Positions 1 to 8,351 of a stretch of DNA of 37,664 nt are shown here, in pieces. How positions within the stretch are numbered: position 1 is the stretch's first letter; every line of letters begins with the position of its first letter. A model generated the notes under the pieces. That model had not been told where the DNA came from. It worked only from the letters and a program-made list of their open reading frames with translations, and ran no database searches. The stretch comes from Bacillus sp. (in: firmicutes) (lineage in GTDB: Bacteria > Bacillota > Bacilli > Bacillales > Cytobacillaceae): assembly GCA_023512145.1 (NCBI GenBank), contig JAIMAD010000002.1:1-37664 (forward strand). The letters are read 5' to 3'. The position numbers and the translations under genes were made by a program.

Positions 1-1
1 C

Positions 2-1156
2 TTTAAACGAATTAAGGCTGTCGCCATTTATGTGAAATCACCCTTTGAACGGCAAAAAGTGGAATTAAAGCAAAAAACGCATATCGTCGTTGGAACGCCA
101 GGGAGAGTGCTCGATCATATTGGTAAAGGGACATTTTCGCTCGAGCGTTTGAAATACCTCGTCATTGATGAAGCGGATGAAATGCTTAATATGGGCTTTA
201 TCGACCAAGTTGAAGCAATCGTCCAAGAGCTGCCAACTAACAGAGTGACGAGTGTCTTTTCGGCAACTTTACCGGCAGATGTCGAAAATCTCTGCCATAA
301 ATATATGAAAAATCCACAGCAAATTGAAATCAAAGCAACAGGGATTACCACTGATAAAATTGAACATACGGTGATCGAAGTCCGCGAAGAAGATAAGTTT
401 TCTGTCCTCAAGGATGTCACAACGGTTGAAAACCCCGATAGTTGCATAATTTTTTGCCGGACAAAAGAGAATGTCGATACTATCTATGAACAATTAAATG
501 AAGAGACTTATCCATGTGATAAAATCCATGGGGGAATGTATCAAGAAGACCGCTTTGAAGTGATGGATGATTTTAAAAAAGGGAAATTCCGTTATTTAGT
601 GGCGACAGATGTAGCGGCAAGAGGCATTGATATCGAGAATATCACTCTAGTCATCAACTATGACGTGCCAATGGAAAAAGAAAGCTATGTCCATCGAACT
701 GGAAGAACGGGTCGTGCTGGTCAAACAGGCAAAGCCATCACCTTTGTCACACCGTATGAAGAGAAATTCCTAGCTGAAATAGAGGCGTATATCGGTTTTG
801 AAATAACGAAAATTCCTGCGCCAGCTAAGGAAGCTGTGGTGAGTGGAAAAGAAGCTTTCGAAATGAAACTGGATACACGCCCAGTCATCAAAAAAGATAA
901 AAGTGCTACCTTAAATAAAGATATCATGAAGCTTTATTTCAATGGGGGGAAGAAAAAGAAGCTAAGAGCTTTCGATTTTGTTGGCACAATTACAAATATC
1001 AAGGGCATTACAGCTGAGGATATTGGCATAATAACGATTCAGGAAACAGTTACCTATGTAGATATATTAAATAACAAAGGGCCATTGGTTTTAAAAGCGA
1101 TGAAAAACACGACAATTAAGGGCAAACTCCTAAAGGTTCATCAGGCAAATAAATAG
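2..1156 (+). CDS. dbpA: ATP-dependent RNA helicase DbpA (YxiN type), 5' truncated by window edge
   Basis: DEAD-box RNA helicase acting in 50S ribosomal subunit assembly. The reading frame is open from base 2, so roughly the first 100 residues (Q motif, Walker A) lie outside the window; the GTG at 32 is internal. Seen in order: TPGR (motif Ib), DEAD, SAT (motif III), then the second RecA lobe ending in the HRTGRTGR arginine-finger motif. The last ~75 residues, beginning near [13 protein letters not shown], match the C-terminal RRM-like domain that in YxiN/DbpA binds hairpin 92 of 23S rRNA. That tail separates it from general helicases such as CshA. A strong terminator follows directly. Confidence 0.95.
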   Translation, partial: FKRIKAVAIYVKSPFERQKVELKQKTHIVVGTPGRVLDHIGKGTFSLERLKYLVIDEADEMLNMGFIDQVEAIVQELPTNRVTSVFSATLPADVENLCHKYMKNPQQIEIKATGITTDKIEHTVIEVREEDKFSVLKDVTTVENPDSCIIFCRTKENVDTIYEQLNEETYPCDKIHGGMYQEDRFEVMDDFKKGKFRYLVATDVAARGIDIENITLVINYDVPMEKESYVHRTGRTGRAGQTGKAITFVTPYEEKFLAEIEAYIGFEITKIPAPAKEAVVSGKEAFEMKLDTRPVIKKDKSATLNKDIMKLYFNGGKKKKLRAFDFVGTITNIKGITAEDIGIITIQETVTYVDILNNKGPLVLKAMKNTTIKGKLLKVHQANK

Positions 1157-1163
1157 TCATTAC

Positions 1164-1199
1164 GGGGGAAAGAGGAGGAACTCTTTCCCCCATTTTCAT
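1164..1199 (+). terminator. Rho-independent terminator after dbpA
   Basis: An 11-bp perfect stem GGGGGAAAGAG (1164-1174) pairs with CTCTTTCCCCC (1181-1191) across a 6-nt loop, followed by a T-rich tail. It lies 8 nt after the dbpA stop. Confidence 0.9.
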
Positions 1200-1217
1200 G
1201 TTGTTTCTTGAACATGT

Positions 1218-1223
1218 TATAAT
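1218..1223 (+). promoter_or_regulatory. Candidate -10 element (TATAAT)
   Basis: A perfect TATAAT lies between the dbpA terminator and the next gene. No good -35 hexamer is found 16-18 bp upstream, so the promoter assignment rests on the -10 and its position. Confidence 0.45.
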
Positions 1224-1257
1224 AAAATAATCTACATAGTGGAAGGAAGTGTCAGGG

Positions 1258-2088
1258 ATGGTAATCCAGCGTCCTCAATTGGAACAGTCTGAATTGACGA
1301 AATATATGCCACCGAAAGGGGAGTATGAGGGATTCTTTGATGTGGATCATTATAAAGAGAAACTCAAAGAATGGGGACTCTCCTCGGCGAAGGAAGCGAA
1401 AAAGGAATTTTGGTACAGGGATCAATTTTATCAGCGCCTTGTGACTATTAAAGGCTATGAAACGTACGGAAAGGCAATGGATCTAAACACGATTGTCATT
1501 GAATTCCAAGATGGAAATCTGAGTTGCATCCACCCAGCCTTTTTAAAAGAAATGCAGCAATCGAGCTTTGGAAAAGAAAGCATGTTGACGCTCGCTGACA
1601 ATGATAACATAGCGACAGAGTCTGTTATTGTCGCAAATTCCGAAATGATCACAGATCCTGAGTCGACTACAGTTTTAGAACCTGTGATTCAGGAAGCGGT
1701 ACCTAAACCAAAAAAAGTGAAGGAGCAAAAAACAAAGAAAGAGAAGATTCCAAAGCTTGAGCTTCCTATCGAGAAAGTGCACTTTACTGCCAGTGTTAAA
1801 CAGTTTGCACTTGTCTATAATCCTTTTAACGAAGATAATGATGAAGTGGTTGTCTTAGAGAATGTCCAAATTATACAGGAAAATCCACTTGAGCTTGGAC
1901 TTGCCTGGTGCAGTCACAGCAAGACCCTCAAAAAATTCGAACTGGTTGTAGGTGATACGCTTGAATTCGACGGGAAAGTGGCAGCCAAGAAATTGGGGAA
2001 AGGGAAAGATGTCCCCGAGGAATTCTTGGTCGAGTCTGCGGTGTTGTATAAAGTCAACAACCCTTCAAAAATTGCGAAGAATAATTAA
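1258..2088 (+). CDS. Conserved hypothetical protein, 276 aa, Lys-rich linker
   Basis: I do not recognise a named family. The ATG at 1258 is preferred over the in-frame GTG at 1249, because the GGAAGGAAG ribosome binding site touches the GTG but lies about 9 nt from the ATG. Two regions are visible: an N-terminal part of ~110 residues rich in aromatic and charged residues (GEYEGFFDVDHYKEKL, FWYRDQFYQRLV) and a C-terminal part of ~105 residues. A lysine-rich linker (KKVKEQKTKKEKIPK) joins them. The C-terminal part (VEFDGKV-like turns, alternating hydrophobics) could be an OB-like beta barrel, which is inference. No signal peptide or TM segment is seen, so it is probably cytoplasmic. It has its own promoter and terminator, so it appears monocistronic. 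Confidence 0.75.
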   Translation: MVIQRPQLEQSELTKYMPPKGEYEGFFDVDHYKEKLKEWGLSSAKEAKKEFWYRDQFYQRLVTIKGYETYGKAMDLNTIVIEFQDGNLSCIHPAFLKEMQQSSFGKESMLTLADNDNIATESVIVANSEMITDPESTTVLEPVIQEAVPKPKKVKEQKTKKEKIPKLELPIEKVHFTASVKQFALVYNPFNEDNDEVVVLENVQIIQENPLELGLAWCSHSKTLKKFELVVGDTLEFDGKVAAKKLGKGKDVPEEFLVESAVLYKVNNPSKIAKNN

Positions 2089-2095
2089 TAACAAT

Positions 2096-2130
2096 GGGAC
2101 TTCCAAAATCAATTGGAGGTCCTATTTATT
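2096..2130 (+). terminator. Rho-independent terminator
   Basis: GGACTTCCAA (2097-2106) pairs with TTGGAGGTCC (2113-2122), with one G-U pair, a 6-nt loop and an A/T-rich tail. It lies between convergent genes and may serve both. Confidence 0.75.
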
Positions 2131-2141
2131 AAAATTTGGAA

Positions 2142-2420
2142 TCAGGGAAAATAAATCTCCACGCGCTCTTGTTCTTTACGGAAAACATAGTAATTCTGAA
2201 AATCATAGTTAATTGCTGCAGTAGAAAAATCGTTTAAGGCAATCGTTAGTTGACTTCCATCACTCTTCGTAAATACTAAATACTCAAGCGATACGTGAAT
2301 GGATTCAACGTGGAAGCCATCCCTTTTCCATAAAAAATCTTCCTCCTGATAATAGTTAAGAATGACTTGGCGGTTGCGATAGTCTTCGAAAATAGATAAA
2401 TTAGTCATTTGTTTTTCCAT
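2142..2420 (-). CDS. Small hypothetical protein, 92 aa
   Basis: No named family is recognised. The start is supported by CAGGAGATG about 8 nt upstream of the ATG. The product is soluble and acidic to neutral, with an alternating hydrophobic/polar pattern (FHVESIHVSLEYLVF, QLTIALNDF) that suggests a beta-rich small domain, ending in EIYFP. It has no signal peptide. It is convergent with the 276-aa gene and divergent from the metallo-hydrolase gene, so it is probably transcribed alone. Confidence 0.7.
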   Translation of the reverse strand: MEKQMTNLSIFEDYRNRQVILNYYQEEDFLWKRDGFHVESIHVSLEYLVFTKSDGSQLTIALNDFSTAAINYDFQNYYVFRKEQERVEIYFP

Positions 2421-2508
2421 CCATACATCTCCTGAATCCCTTTGTATCTAGTTTAGAAAAAACGTAGGAATAAAGGGGTGATAGGAATCACTGCCTGTTA
2501 GAAAAGTG

Positions 2509-2514
2509 TATAAT
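2509..2514 (+). promoter_or_regulatory. Candidate -10 element (TATAAT)
   Basis: A perfect TATAAT lies 52 bp upstream of the ATG at 2566. No convincing -35 hexamer is visible at the usual spacing. Confidence 0.4.
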
Positions 2515-2565
2515 TAATGATACGCTAAAAGTTCGATTAACAATGAAAAAGAAAGAGGCATAGGA

Positions 2566-3660
2566 ATGATTGCACTAGTTATTGTAGTTGGTTTTATTGG
2601 ATTCGGTAAATTATTTATGAACTATTACCCGCCGTTTGGCAGAAAAGTATCGAAGGAGAAATTAAGCAAATTCAAGCAATCAGAAAACTTCTCGAAAAAA
2701 CGAAAATTTATCAACCAAATTCCAACAGTAATGAAATTCAGCCCAAAAGACATGGCGGCGATGCTTGTTGAGTTTATCAAAGGGAATCCCAATGCTAGAC
2801 CAAAAAAAGCGATACCAATGAAAAAGGTAGAAATGTCTGAAGAAAATAATGAAAAACAACAAAAAATCACTTGGTTTGGGCACTCTGCGTTCATGGTCGA
2901 ATTGGACGGAAAAAGACTTTTATTGGATCCGATGTTTGGGAGCGCACCTACGCCATTTCCATTCTTCGGATTAAAGCGTTATAGCAGGGGACTTCCTTTT
3001 AAAATCGGTGACCTTCCGCTGATTGATGTTGTCATCATCTCTCACGATCATTACGATCATTTGGATTATGGCTCAATTAAAAAAATAATCGCTAAGGTCA
3101 AACAATTTATTGTCCCGCTTGGAGTTGGGAGCCACTTGGAAAAGTGGGGCGTTGACCCAGCAAAGATTAAAGAACTAGATTGGTGGGAGGAACTAGAGCA
3201 CGAAGGACTCCAGTTGGCCTGTACACCTGCAAGGCATTTTTCGGGACGAAGTCTGACGGACCGCGATGCGACATTATGGTGTTCGTGGGTAATAAAAAGT
3301 GAACAAACAAAAATCTTCTTTAGCGGTGACAGTGGGTATGGTCCCCATTTTAAAACGATTGGTGAAAAATACGGTCCCTTTGACTTAACCTTAATGGAAT
3401 GTGGTCAATACAATCAACGATGGGCAGCGATTCATATGATGCCAGAAGAAACTGTCCAAGCACATCAAGATGTCAAAGGAAAACTGATGATACCCATTCA
3501 TTGGGGGGCATTTACCTTATCATTACACGCCTGGACGGACCCGATCGACCGCGTAACAAAAGCGGGTAAACAACAAAACGTTGCCATTGCAACACCAAAA
3601 ATTGGTGAAACTATTTCGATTGGTTCTGACGAATACCCCAGTACGATGTGGTGGAAGTAA
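2566..3660 (+). CDS. Membrane-anchored metallo-beta-lactamase-fold hydrolase, NAPE-PLD/UlaG-like (COG2220)
   Basis: A metal-dependent hydrolase resembling N-acyl-phosphatidylethanolamine phospholipase D. Residues 1-20 form one hydrophobic N-terminal anchor. The catalytic domain runs from ~100 to the end. The metal-binding signature HDHYDH is at 160-165, with further likely ligands H224 (ARHFSGR), D255 (FSGDSGYG) and H312 (PIHWGAF). The 364-aa length fits the bacterial family. The ATG start has an AAAGAGG element about 11 nt upstream. The substrate cannot be read from sequence; relatives act on phospholipid-like or phosphodiester substrates, and membrane anchoring fits a lipid substrate (inference). 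It stands alone between minor genes. Confidence 0.85.
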   Translation: MIALVIVVGFIGFGKLFMNYYPPFGRKVSKEKLSKFKQSENFSKKRKFINQIPTVMKFSPKDMAAMLVEFIKGNPNARPKKAIPMKKVEMSEENNEKQQKITWFGHSAFMVELDGKRLLLDPMFGSAPTPFPFFGLKRYSRGLPFKIGDLPLIDVVIISHDHYDHLDYGSIKKIIAKVKQFIVPLGVGSHLEKWGVDPAKIKELDWWEELEHEGLQLACTPARHFSGRSLTDRDATLWCSWVIKSEQTKIFFSGDSGYGPHFKTIGEKYGPFDLTLMECGQYNQRWAAIHMMPEETVQAHQDVKGKLMIPIHWGAFTLSLHAWTDPIDRVTKAGKQQNVAIATPKIGETISIGSDEYPSTMWWK

Positions 3661-3821
3661 ATAGCACGACTAATAGACTGATTAAAGACTGTTGTTTTCC
3701 TTTTAAATACCACCACAAACTGTGTAGGCATAAGAGTTCATATTAGTAAAATAAATGATAAATATACGTGAATATAGAGTATAATGAAGGTTCGGAATTT
3801 TTTTCTCAAGGAGACACATTC

Positions 3822-5180
3822 ATGAATCAGACATTTACTTTAAAGGAAAAGACCAAACAAATCCTTGTTTTGTTGATTCCAATCCTAATTACACAGCTTG
3901 GCATGTTTTCGATGGTATTTTTCAATACGATTATGTCGGGTAAATATAGTTCTGCCAATCTGGCCGGTGTAGCGATTGGTTCCTCGATTTGGAGTCCAGT
4001 TTTTATGGGAATCAGTGGAATCCTGCTTGCTGTATCACCGATTGCTGCGCAGCGAATTGGAGAAAAAAAGAGCAATGAAGTTTCCTCGATTGTTAATCAT
4101 GGACTATATCTAGCTCTATTGATTAATTTTGTGGTCCTAATCTTAGGTGTGTTCTTGTTAAAGCCAATATTAGATGCAATGGGGCTTCCAGCAAATGTTC
4201 AGGAAACGGCCTTTGACTATCTTGTAGGATTAAGTTTTGGGATATTTCCTTTATTTGTTTTTAACGTGCTTAGGTCATTTATTTATGCACTCGGAAGAAC
4301 ACGTGTGGTCATGGTAATCATGCTGATGTCGTTACCAGTCAATTTCTTTTTGAATTACGTGCTCATTTTTGGTGAGTTAGGATTCCCAGAGCTTGGTGGT
4401 GCGGGAGCAGGGTATGCCACATCAATTACGTATTGGGTGATAATGGTAATGACCGTCTACATCGTGAAAATAAAAGAACCTTTCTCGTCGTACCCAATCT
4501 TTGCGAATTTCAATGAATTTTCGTGGGATAAATGTGTGGAAATTTTAAAAATTGGTGTGCCGATGGGACTATCCACTTTTTTTGAAACCAGTATGTTTGC
4601 GGTGGTAACGATTTTATTGAGTAAGTTTAGTATTACCACAATTGCTGCCTATCAGTCAGCCCTAAATATCGTCTCATTTCTGTATATGATTCCGATAAGT
4701 ATCTCCACAGCTCTGACAGTGCTAGTCGGTTATGAAGTTGGAGCAGGGCGCTATAAGGATGCGAAACAATACAGTTGGTTAGGCGTGATTCTCGCCATCA
4801 TAATTGCTCTTGTGACTGGTTTGATTGTTGTCCAATTTCGCTACCAGGTTGCCAGCTTTTATTCGAATGAAGCAGACGTTATCATCCTCACAGCTAACTT
4901 TTTAATCTTTGCACTCTTTTTTCAACTATCGGATGCCATTCAGGCAACGGCGCAAGCTGCATTAAGAGGTTATAAGGATGTAAATCTAGCCTTTATCATA
5001 ACCCTAGTCGCGTACTGGCTGATTTGTCTACCAGTTGGGTACCTATTGGCTAATTTTACAAGTTTAGGAGCAAGAGGCTATTGGATCGGTCTAACTGTTG
5101 GATTACTCGCGGCAGGAATTGCCTTATCTTTAAGACTCATCCACATTCAAAAACGAAAATTTGCAAGTATAAAGGTGTAG
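3822..5180 (+). CDS. MATE-family multidrug/Na+ antiporter (NorM/YojI type)
   Basis: Multidrug and toxin extrusion transporter, 452 aa, about 12 TM helices, which matches the family. The start is the ATG at 3822, preceded by AAGGAGA at a proper distance; an in-frame upstream codon at 3768 has no ribosome binding site. Two MatE halves are visible. The first contains ITQLGMFSMVFFNTIMSG and the conserved SPIAAQRIG. The second begins near WDKCVEILKIGVPMGLSTFFE, with QSALNIVSFLYMIPISI and GYEVGAGR. It is likely an inner-membrane exporter of cationic drugs coupled to Na+ or H+; the true substrate is unknown. A TATAAT at 3780-3785 may be its -10 element. Confidence 0.9.
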   Translation: MNQTFTLKEKTKQILVLLIPILITQLGMFSMVFFNTIMSGKYSSANLAGVAIGSSIWSPVFMGISGILLAVSPIAAQRIGEKKSNEVSSIVNHGLYLALLINFVVLILGVFLLKPILDAMGLPANVQETAFDYLVGLSFGIFPLFVFNVLRSFIYALGRTRVVMVIMLMSLPVNFFLNYVLIFGELGFPELGGAGAGYATSITYWVIMVMTVYIVKIKEPFSSYPIFANFNEFSWDKCVEILKIGVPMGLSTFFETSMFAVVTILLSKFSITTIAAYQSALNIVSFLYMIPISISTALTVLVGYEVGAGRYKDAKQYSWLGVILAIIIALVTGLIVVQFRYQVASFYSNEADVIILTANFLIFALFFQLSDAIQATAQAALRGYKDVNLAFIITLVAYWLICLPVGYLLANFTSLGARGYWIGLTVGLLAAGIALSLRLIHIQKRKFASIKV

Positions 5181-5252
5181 GTCCATTGACGAGCATCATG
5201 GAAAGACATTCATTGTCTAATCGAGCTTTTTTACTCATGATTTCACATAAAA

Positions 5253-5289
5253 ATGACTCGGAGTTTTACCTCCAAGTCATTTTTTTTTA
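5253..5289 (+). terminator. Rho-independent terminator after MATE gene
   Basis: ATGACTCGGAG (5253-5263) pairs with CTCCAAGTCAT (5270-5280), with one mismatch and a 6-nt loop, followed by a run of eight T. Confidence 0.9.
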
Positions 5290-5466
5290 GGCTGTTTTCT
5301 AAGAGATTGTTGCTTTTAAAACAACTATTTAGGGTTGATCTTCGCTGCAGTTCGAGACGCCTGTGGGACAGGTGAGACCCTACAGGCGTTTACGCCGAGG
5401 ATGCTCACCGCCCGCCCCTCGGAAAGCGAGCATCCGGAGCGGAACTCAACCCCATCTCACATCTTA
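5290..5466 (+). repeat. Structured intergenic repeat, copy 1 (right end missing)
   Basis: It opens with GGCTGTTTTCTAAGAGATTG, identical to copy 2 at 6780. The body is GC-rich, unlike the flanking DNA, and can fold: GGGTTGA near 5332 pairs with TCAACCC near 5446, and an inner GGTGAG pairs with CTCACC. Compared with copy 2 it lacks about 12 bp after the CTCCTGCGGG-like segment, and it has no right-hand GAAAACAGCC terminus. Such CCGCCCGCCCC/GGAAAGCGAGCAT elements are common between genes in Bacillaceae; no coding capacity is seen. Confidence 0.8.
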
Positions 5467-5620
5467 ATCAACGGGTAGCTAATTCGTCATGATTGCAGAA
5501 CGGACTACTTTCCTACTCATATATATTTTTTTGGCTCTTAAACAAATATAATGGTTTTCTGAATATTCTAATGATAAAATATATGTAGGGGATCACTGAA
5601 ATCCAAAATGGGGTGACTTT
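5467..5620. other. Intergenic stretch before 5621
   Basis: A/T-rich upstream region of the 123-aa gene with an obvious ribosome binding site (GGGGTGA) but no clear promoter hexamers. With the repeat and terminator before it, 5181-5620 holds no gene. Confidence 0.6.
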
Positions 5621-5992
5621 ATGGGAAGGAAAGTACACTTTGATAAAGATGTGTTTGTACTTCAATTAACAGGGGTTGTGAGTATTTTTTCGTTAAAGAG
5701 CGAAATGAAAATTCCATATAAGGCAATCAAGAAAGTATATATCGATGATTTCGATGCGCCAATGTGGATGCTAAGAATGCCTGGTACCGCAATAGCTCCC
5801 CTCAATATTTACGAAGGTAGCTTTAAGTTTGGTAACGATTGGTATTTTCTTTCGTATGAAAATAGAGGACCACTAATCCACCTAGAATTAGAAAATTTCC
5901 GAAAGTTCAAATATGTAATTTTTGAAATAGAAAAACCAAGAGATGTCTTAATTGAATTACGAAAGAGAATCAGAGATAGTATCGATGAATAA
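5621..5992 (+). CDS. Hypothetical protein, 123 aa, bacterial PH-domain-like
   Basis: The start is fixed by GGGGTGA 6 nt upstream of the ATG. The pattern is that of a single PH-like beta domain: a first strand FVLQLTGVVSIFSLK, then the IPYKAIKKVYIDDF phrase typical of bacterial PH domains, GTAIAPLNIYEGSFKFGNDWYFLSY strands, and a C-terminal helix (RDVLIELRKRIRDSI). It has no signal peptide or TM segment. The function is unknown; the PH-like assignment is by pattern and not certain. It ends in a good terminator and sits between the two repeat copies. Confidence 0.75.
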   Translation: MGRKVHFDKDVFVLQLTGVVSIFSLKSEMKIPYKAIKKVYIDDFDAPMWMLRMPGTAIAPLNIYEGSFKFGNDWYFLSYENRGPLIHLELENFRKFKYVIFEIEKPRDVLIELRKRIRDSIDE

Positions 5993-6027
5993 TCTACTAT
6001 GTTCATTAAAAATACTACCAAAACAAT

Positions 6028-6060
6028 GACGCCATTCGTCTAAGAATGGCGTCTTAATTT
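6028..6060 (+). terminator. Rho-independent terminator, possibly bidirectional
   Basis: A perfect 10-bp stem GACGCCATTC (6028-6037) / GAATGGCGTC (6044-6053), with a 6-nt loop and TTAATTTT tail, lies between convergent genes. Confidence 0.85.
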
Positions 6061-6257
6061 TAAAATAGTTTTTTTAAGTTTAGTAATCTTAATAATGGAT
6101 TTTCATTTCTGTCAGTTACCATTAACTCTTCCATTATTAATTTTTCTTGGTTTGTTGCAATCCAATTTTTTAAATGTTGCTTATCTTTACAAAGCGTATA
6201 ATATGTTTCTCCACCTTTTCCAAGTGCGTTGACAACATACCTACATGCGTTCCCCAT
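6060..6257 (-). CDS. Small hypothetical protein, 65 aa
   Basis: The start is taken as the ATG at 6257, with AAAAGGTGG about 6 nt upstream; an in-frame GTG three codons earlier overlaps that binding site. The product begins MGNACRYVVNALGKGG, is soluble and mildly basic, with a helical C-terminal half rich in Leu and Lys (LLRLLNLKKLF). No family is recognised. It is convergent with the PH-like gene and shares its terminator. Confidence 0.6.
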   Translation of the reverse strand: MGNACRYVVNALGKGGETYYTLCKDKQHLKNWIATNQEKLIMEELMVTDRNENPLLRLLNLKKLF

Positions 6258-6779
6258 AATGTCCACCTTTTAAATATGATTTACTATCTATATGGATTAT
6301 ATCAGGCTTTATAAAATAGTCCATCATTATTTTTCATCAAAATTATCCATTTTTTTGTACTCAAAAAAATAACTAAAAGTTAATTATTACTTTTTCTGAT
6401 TTTTATGAAAATTAAGCGTTTTCATTGACCTTGGAATGAAAAGTTAGCTTCTAGGCTCGTTGCACAATTCTAAAATGACAACCTGAATAATACTAAGGAA
6501 ATCATTGATGTGCTGTAGGTACCTATGGTAAAACAGGGGGGATGTTTGCAGAATATAAAGGGATCGTTAATAAACAAAACAGATTTTTCCAAACCGACTT
6601 TTTGTTAATTCTTTTTTTCCTCCATTTAAAGGGTTCCCCTTTGAATGTAACAAATCGTTCACACAATCTAGGTAACATGTTTCTAGTATAAACGGATTAC
6701 CACAGTGTAGATATGAGTCAAATGCTTAACTATTTTCAGTCGAAGGAAATAGTTACTATCTAATCCCCTTTATATTAAA
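6258..6779. other. Intergenic stretch, no gene found
   Basis: About 520 bp of A/T-rich DNA before the second repeat copy. Only very short frames are present; a 27-codon frame at ~6524 lacks a convincing ribosome binding site. No hairpin or promoter pattern stands out. Confidence 0.6.
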
Positions 6780-6998
6780 GGCTGTTTTCTAAGAGATTGT
6801 TCATTTAAAACAAAAACTATTTAGGGGTGATCTTCGCTGCATTGCGAGACTCCTGCGGGAGCAGCGGGAAAGGTGAGACCCCACAGGTGTTTACGCCCAG
6901 GAGGCTCACCGCCCGCCCCGCGGAAAGCGAGCATCTGGAGCGGAAATCAATCCCACCGAACATCTTCGGAAATAGCAACAAAGTTTGCGAAAACAGCC
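6780..6998 (+). repeat. Structured intergenic repeat, copy 2, with terminal inverted repeats
   Basis: 219 bp bounded by GGCTGTTTTC (6780-6789) and its exact reverse complement GAAAACAGCC (6989-6998), a MITE-like boundary. The interior matches copy 1 closely and folds into nested hairpins (for example GGTGAG / CTCACC). No perfect flanking target duplication is visible. It encodes nothing. Confidence 0.85.
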
Positions 6999-7137
6999 AT
7001 ATTTAACGACTTAAAACGGCTATAACAAAGGGAAATTGTTCAGGAGCTGTATAATAATTGCGCATTTAGCGAAAGTTTTTATAGTTTCAATTTGTTTTTT
7101 TCTATCTATGGAATAGCATAAACCACTAAAGTGAAAC

Positions 7138-7875
7138 CTACAGATATTTTAAATGTTGATCACCATGAAATATTTTCAAAATATAATCAGCAGCAGGTAC
7201 ATTTTGTCTCTGGTAACCCAATAAAAACTCTCTATTGTCATAAGGAACTTCTCTTAAAGTAACAGAGATTTCTCTCTTTTCGCCGACTGTCATGATTGCA
7301 TAGTGTGCCAGTGGCTTGTGATAGCAGCCCAATGAGCTTGGATTTAGATAGAGTCTTTCCTTTGATTTAAAGTGATGAACGACGTGATGATGGCCAAAAC
7401 AAACAACATCTGCAGGTGATGTCCGGTAAAGCTCGTCCAGCTTCTTTGTCGTTGGTTCTTGATCAACGGGAAAAAACTCGTTTTTTCCATTCAAATGGTA
7501 ATGTACAAAAAGCAATCGTTGACCATTGTAAATGGATTCTAATGTGGGTTGGATTTTTGATAAGTTAGGGATGAATTTTTGGTCGAGATGTGTTGCAATC
7601 CATTGATGATGTTCCCTTTCATTCCCCTTGCTGTAAGGTTCCCTACCAGAAATAATATCTAGGATTGCTTCATCATGGTTACCAAGCACAAATGAAATAT
7701 CTTTCCGTGAGAACAACATTTGAAGAACCTTATTTGTTTCATAGCCGATGCCTACTAAGTCACCTAAACAATAGAGGTGCTCAATTTCATTGTCTTGATC
7801 GATTTCATCCAAAACCGCTTTTAATGCAGACAGATTCCCATGAATATCAGTGAGAATAGCTATTTTCTTCTCCAT
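7138..7875 (-). CDS. Calcineurin-like metallophosphoesterase (YfcE/MJ0936-like)
   Basis: A cytoplasmic two-metal phosphoesterase, 245 aa. Motifs in order: LTDIHGN (residues 8-14), CLGDLVG (36-42), GNHDE (65-69), and the late histidine motif CFGHHHV. These are the four conserved blocks of the superfamily, so the enzyme should be active on a phosphomonoester or phosphodiester, but the substrate is not identifiable. A GGAGCG element ~7 nt upstream supports the ATG. Neighbours give no pathway clue: the structured repeat lies downstream and a possible small ORF lies upstream. Confidence 0.9.
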   Translation of the reverse strand: MEKKIAILTDIHGNLSALKAVLDEIDQDNEIEHLYCLGDLVGIGYETNKVLQMLFSRKDISFVLGNHDEAILDIISGREPYSKGNEREHHQWIATHLDQKFIPNLSKIQPTLESIYNGQRLLFVHYHLNGKNEFFPVDQEPTTKKLDELYRTSPADVVCFGHHHVVHHFKSKERLYLNPSSLGCYHKPLAHYAIMTVGEKREISVTLREVPYDNREFLLGYQRQNVPAADYILKIFHGDQHLKYL

Positions 7876-8049
7876 TAGTTACGCTCCATTTTTTAACTAG
7901 TTTACCATATTTTAAAAAATAAATTCAAAAATTCATCAAAATAAGTGGCTATCCGCCTATAATAAAGGCCTTCGTTAGTAAAAGGAAACCATACACCAGT
8001 AAAAATGGACATCCGCCAGTTTATAGGGAATATTCAAGCGGAAAAGAAA

Positions 8050-8241
8050 ATGAATAAGAAATCATATGTAAAAGATAGTACCAAGAATAATTTAGAATTT
8101 TTTGTAGAAGAAGATATAAAGCTTATTTCACCATATCAAACCGAAGGAAGCCCCTACTTTCAAGTATGGGGAGGAATTCGGTTTCTTTTTTTAAAAATAA
8201 GAGTAATTATTAGAATTATTTTAGGTAATCTGATACAATAA
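8050..8241 (+). CDS. Doubtful small ORF with hydrophobic C-terminus, 63 aa
   Basis: The frame begins MNKKSYVKDSTKNN and ends in a hydrophobic stretch (FLFLKIRVIIRIILGNLI) that could be one TM helix. The upstream sequence AGCGGAAAAGAAA is a poor ribosome binding site. A longer version could begin at 8005. No family is recognised. It may be a small membrane protein or chance; kept at low confidence because it lies in a 476-bp stretch that otherwise holds no gene. Confidence 0.25.
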   Translation: MNKKSYVKDSTKNNLEFFVEEDIKLISPYQTEGSPYFQVWGGIRFLFLKIRVIIRIILGNLIQ

Positions 8242-8351
8242 ATTAAGAACAAACGTTTGGTAATTTCGATATTTCTCCCCACTGTCAAACCTCCTCACGC
8301 AGTTTCTGAGTTTTTCAAACAGCTTTATTGGTTTTATGGGTAGAATACGTC

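Noticed and set aside
3768-3821. N-terminal extension of the MATE protein
   Set aside because: AAGGAGA directly before the ATG at 3822 marks the true start; the extension is not typical of the family.
6524-6610. 27-codon frame in the intergenic region
   Set aside because: Weak translation signals and no protein-like composition.
8005-8049. Longer start for the small ORF ending at 8241
   Set aside because: No binding site at proper distance; the whole ORF is already doubtful.
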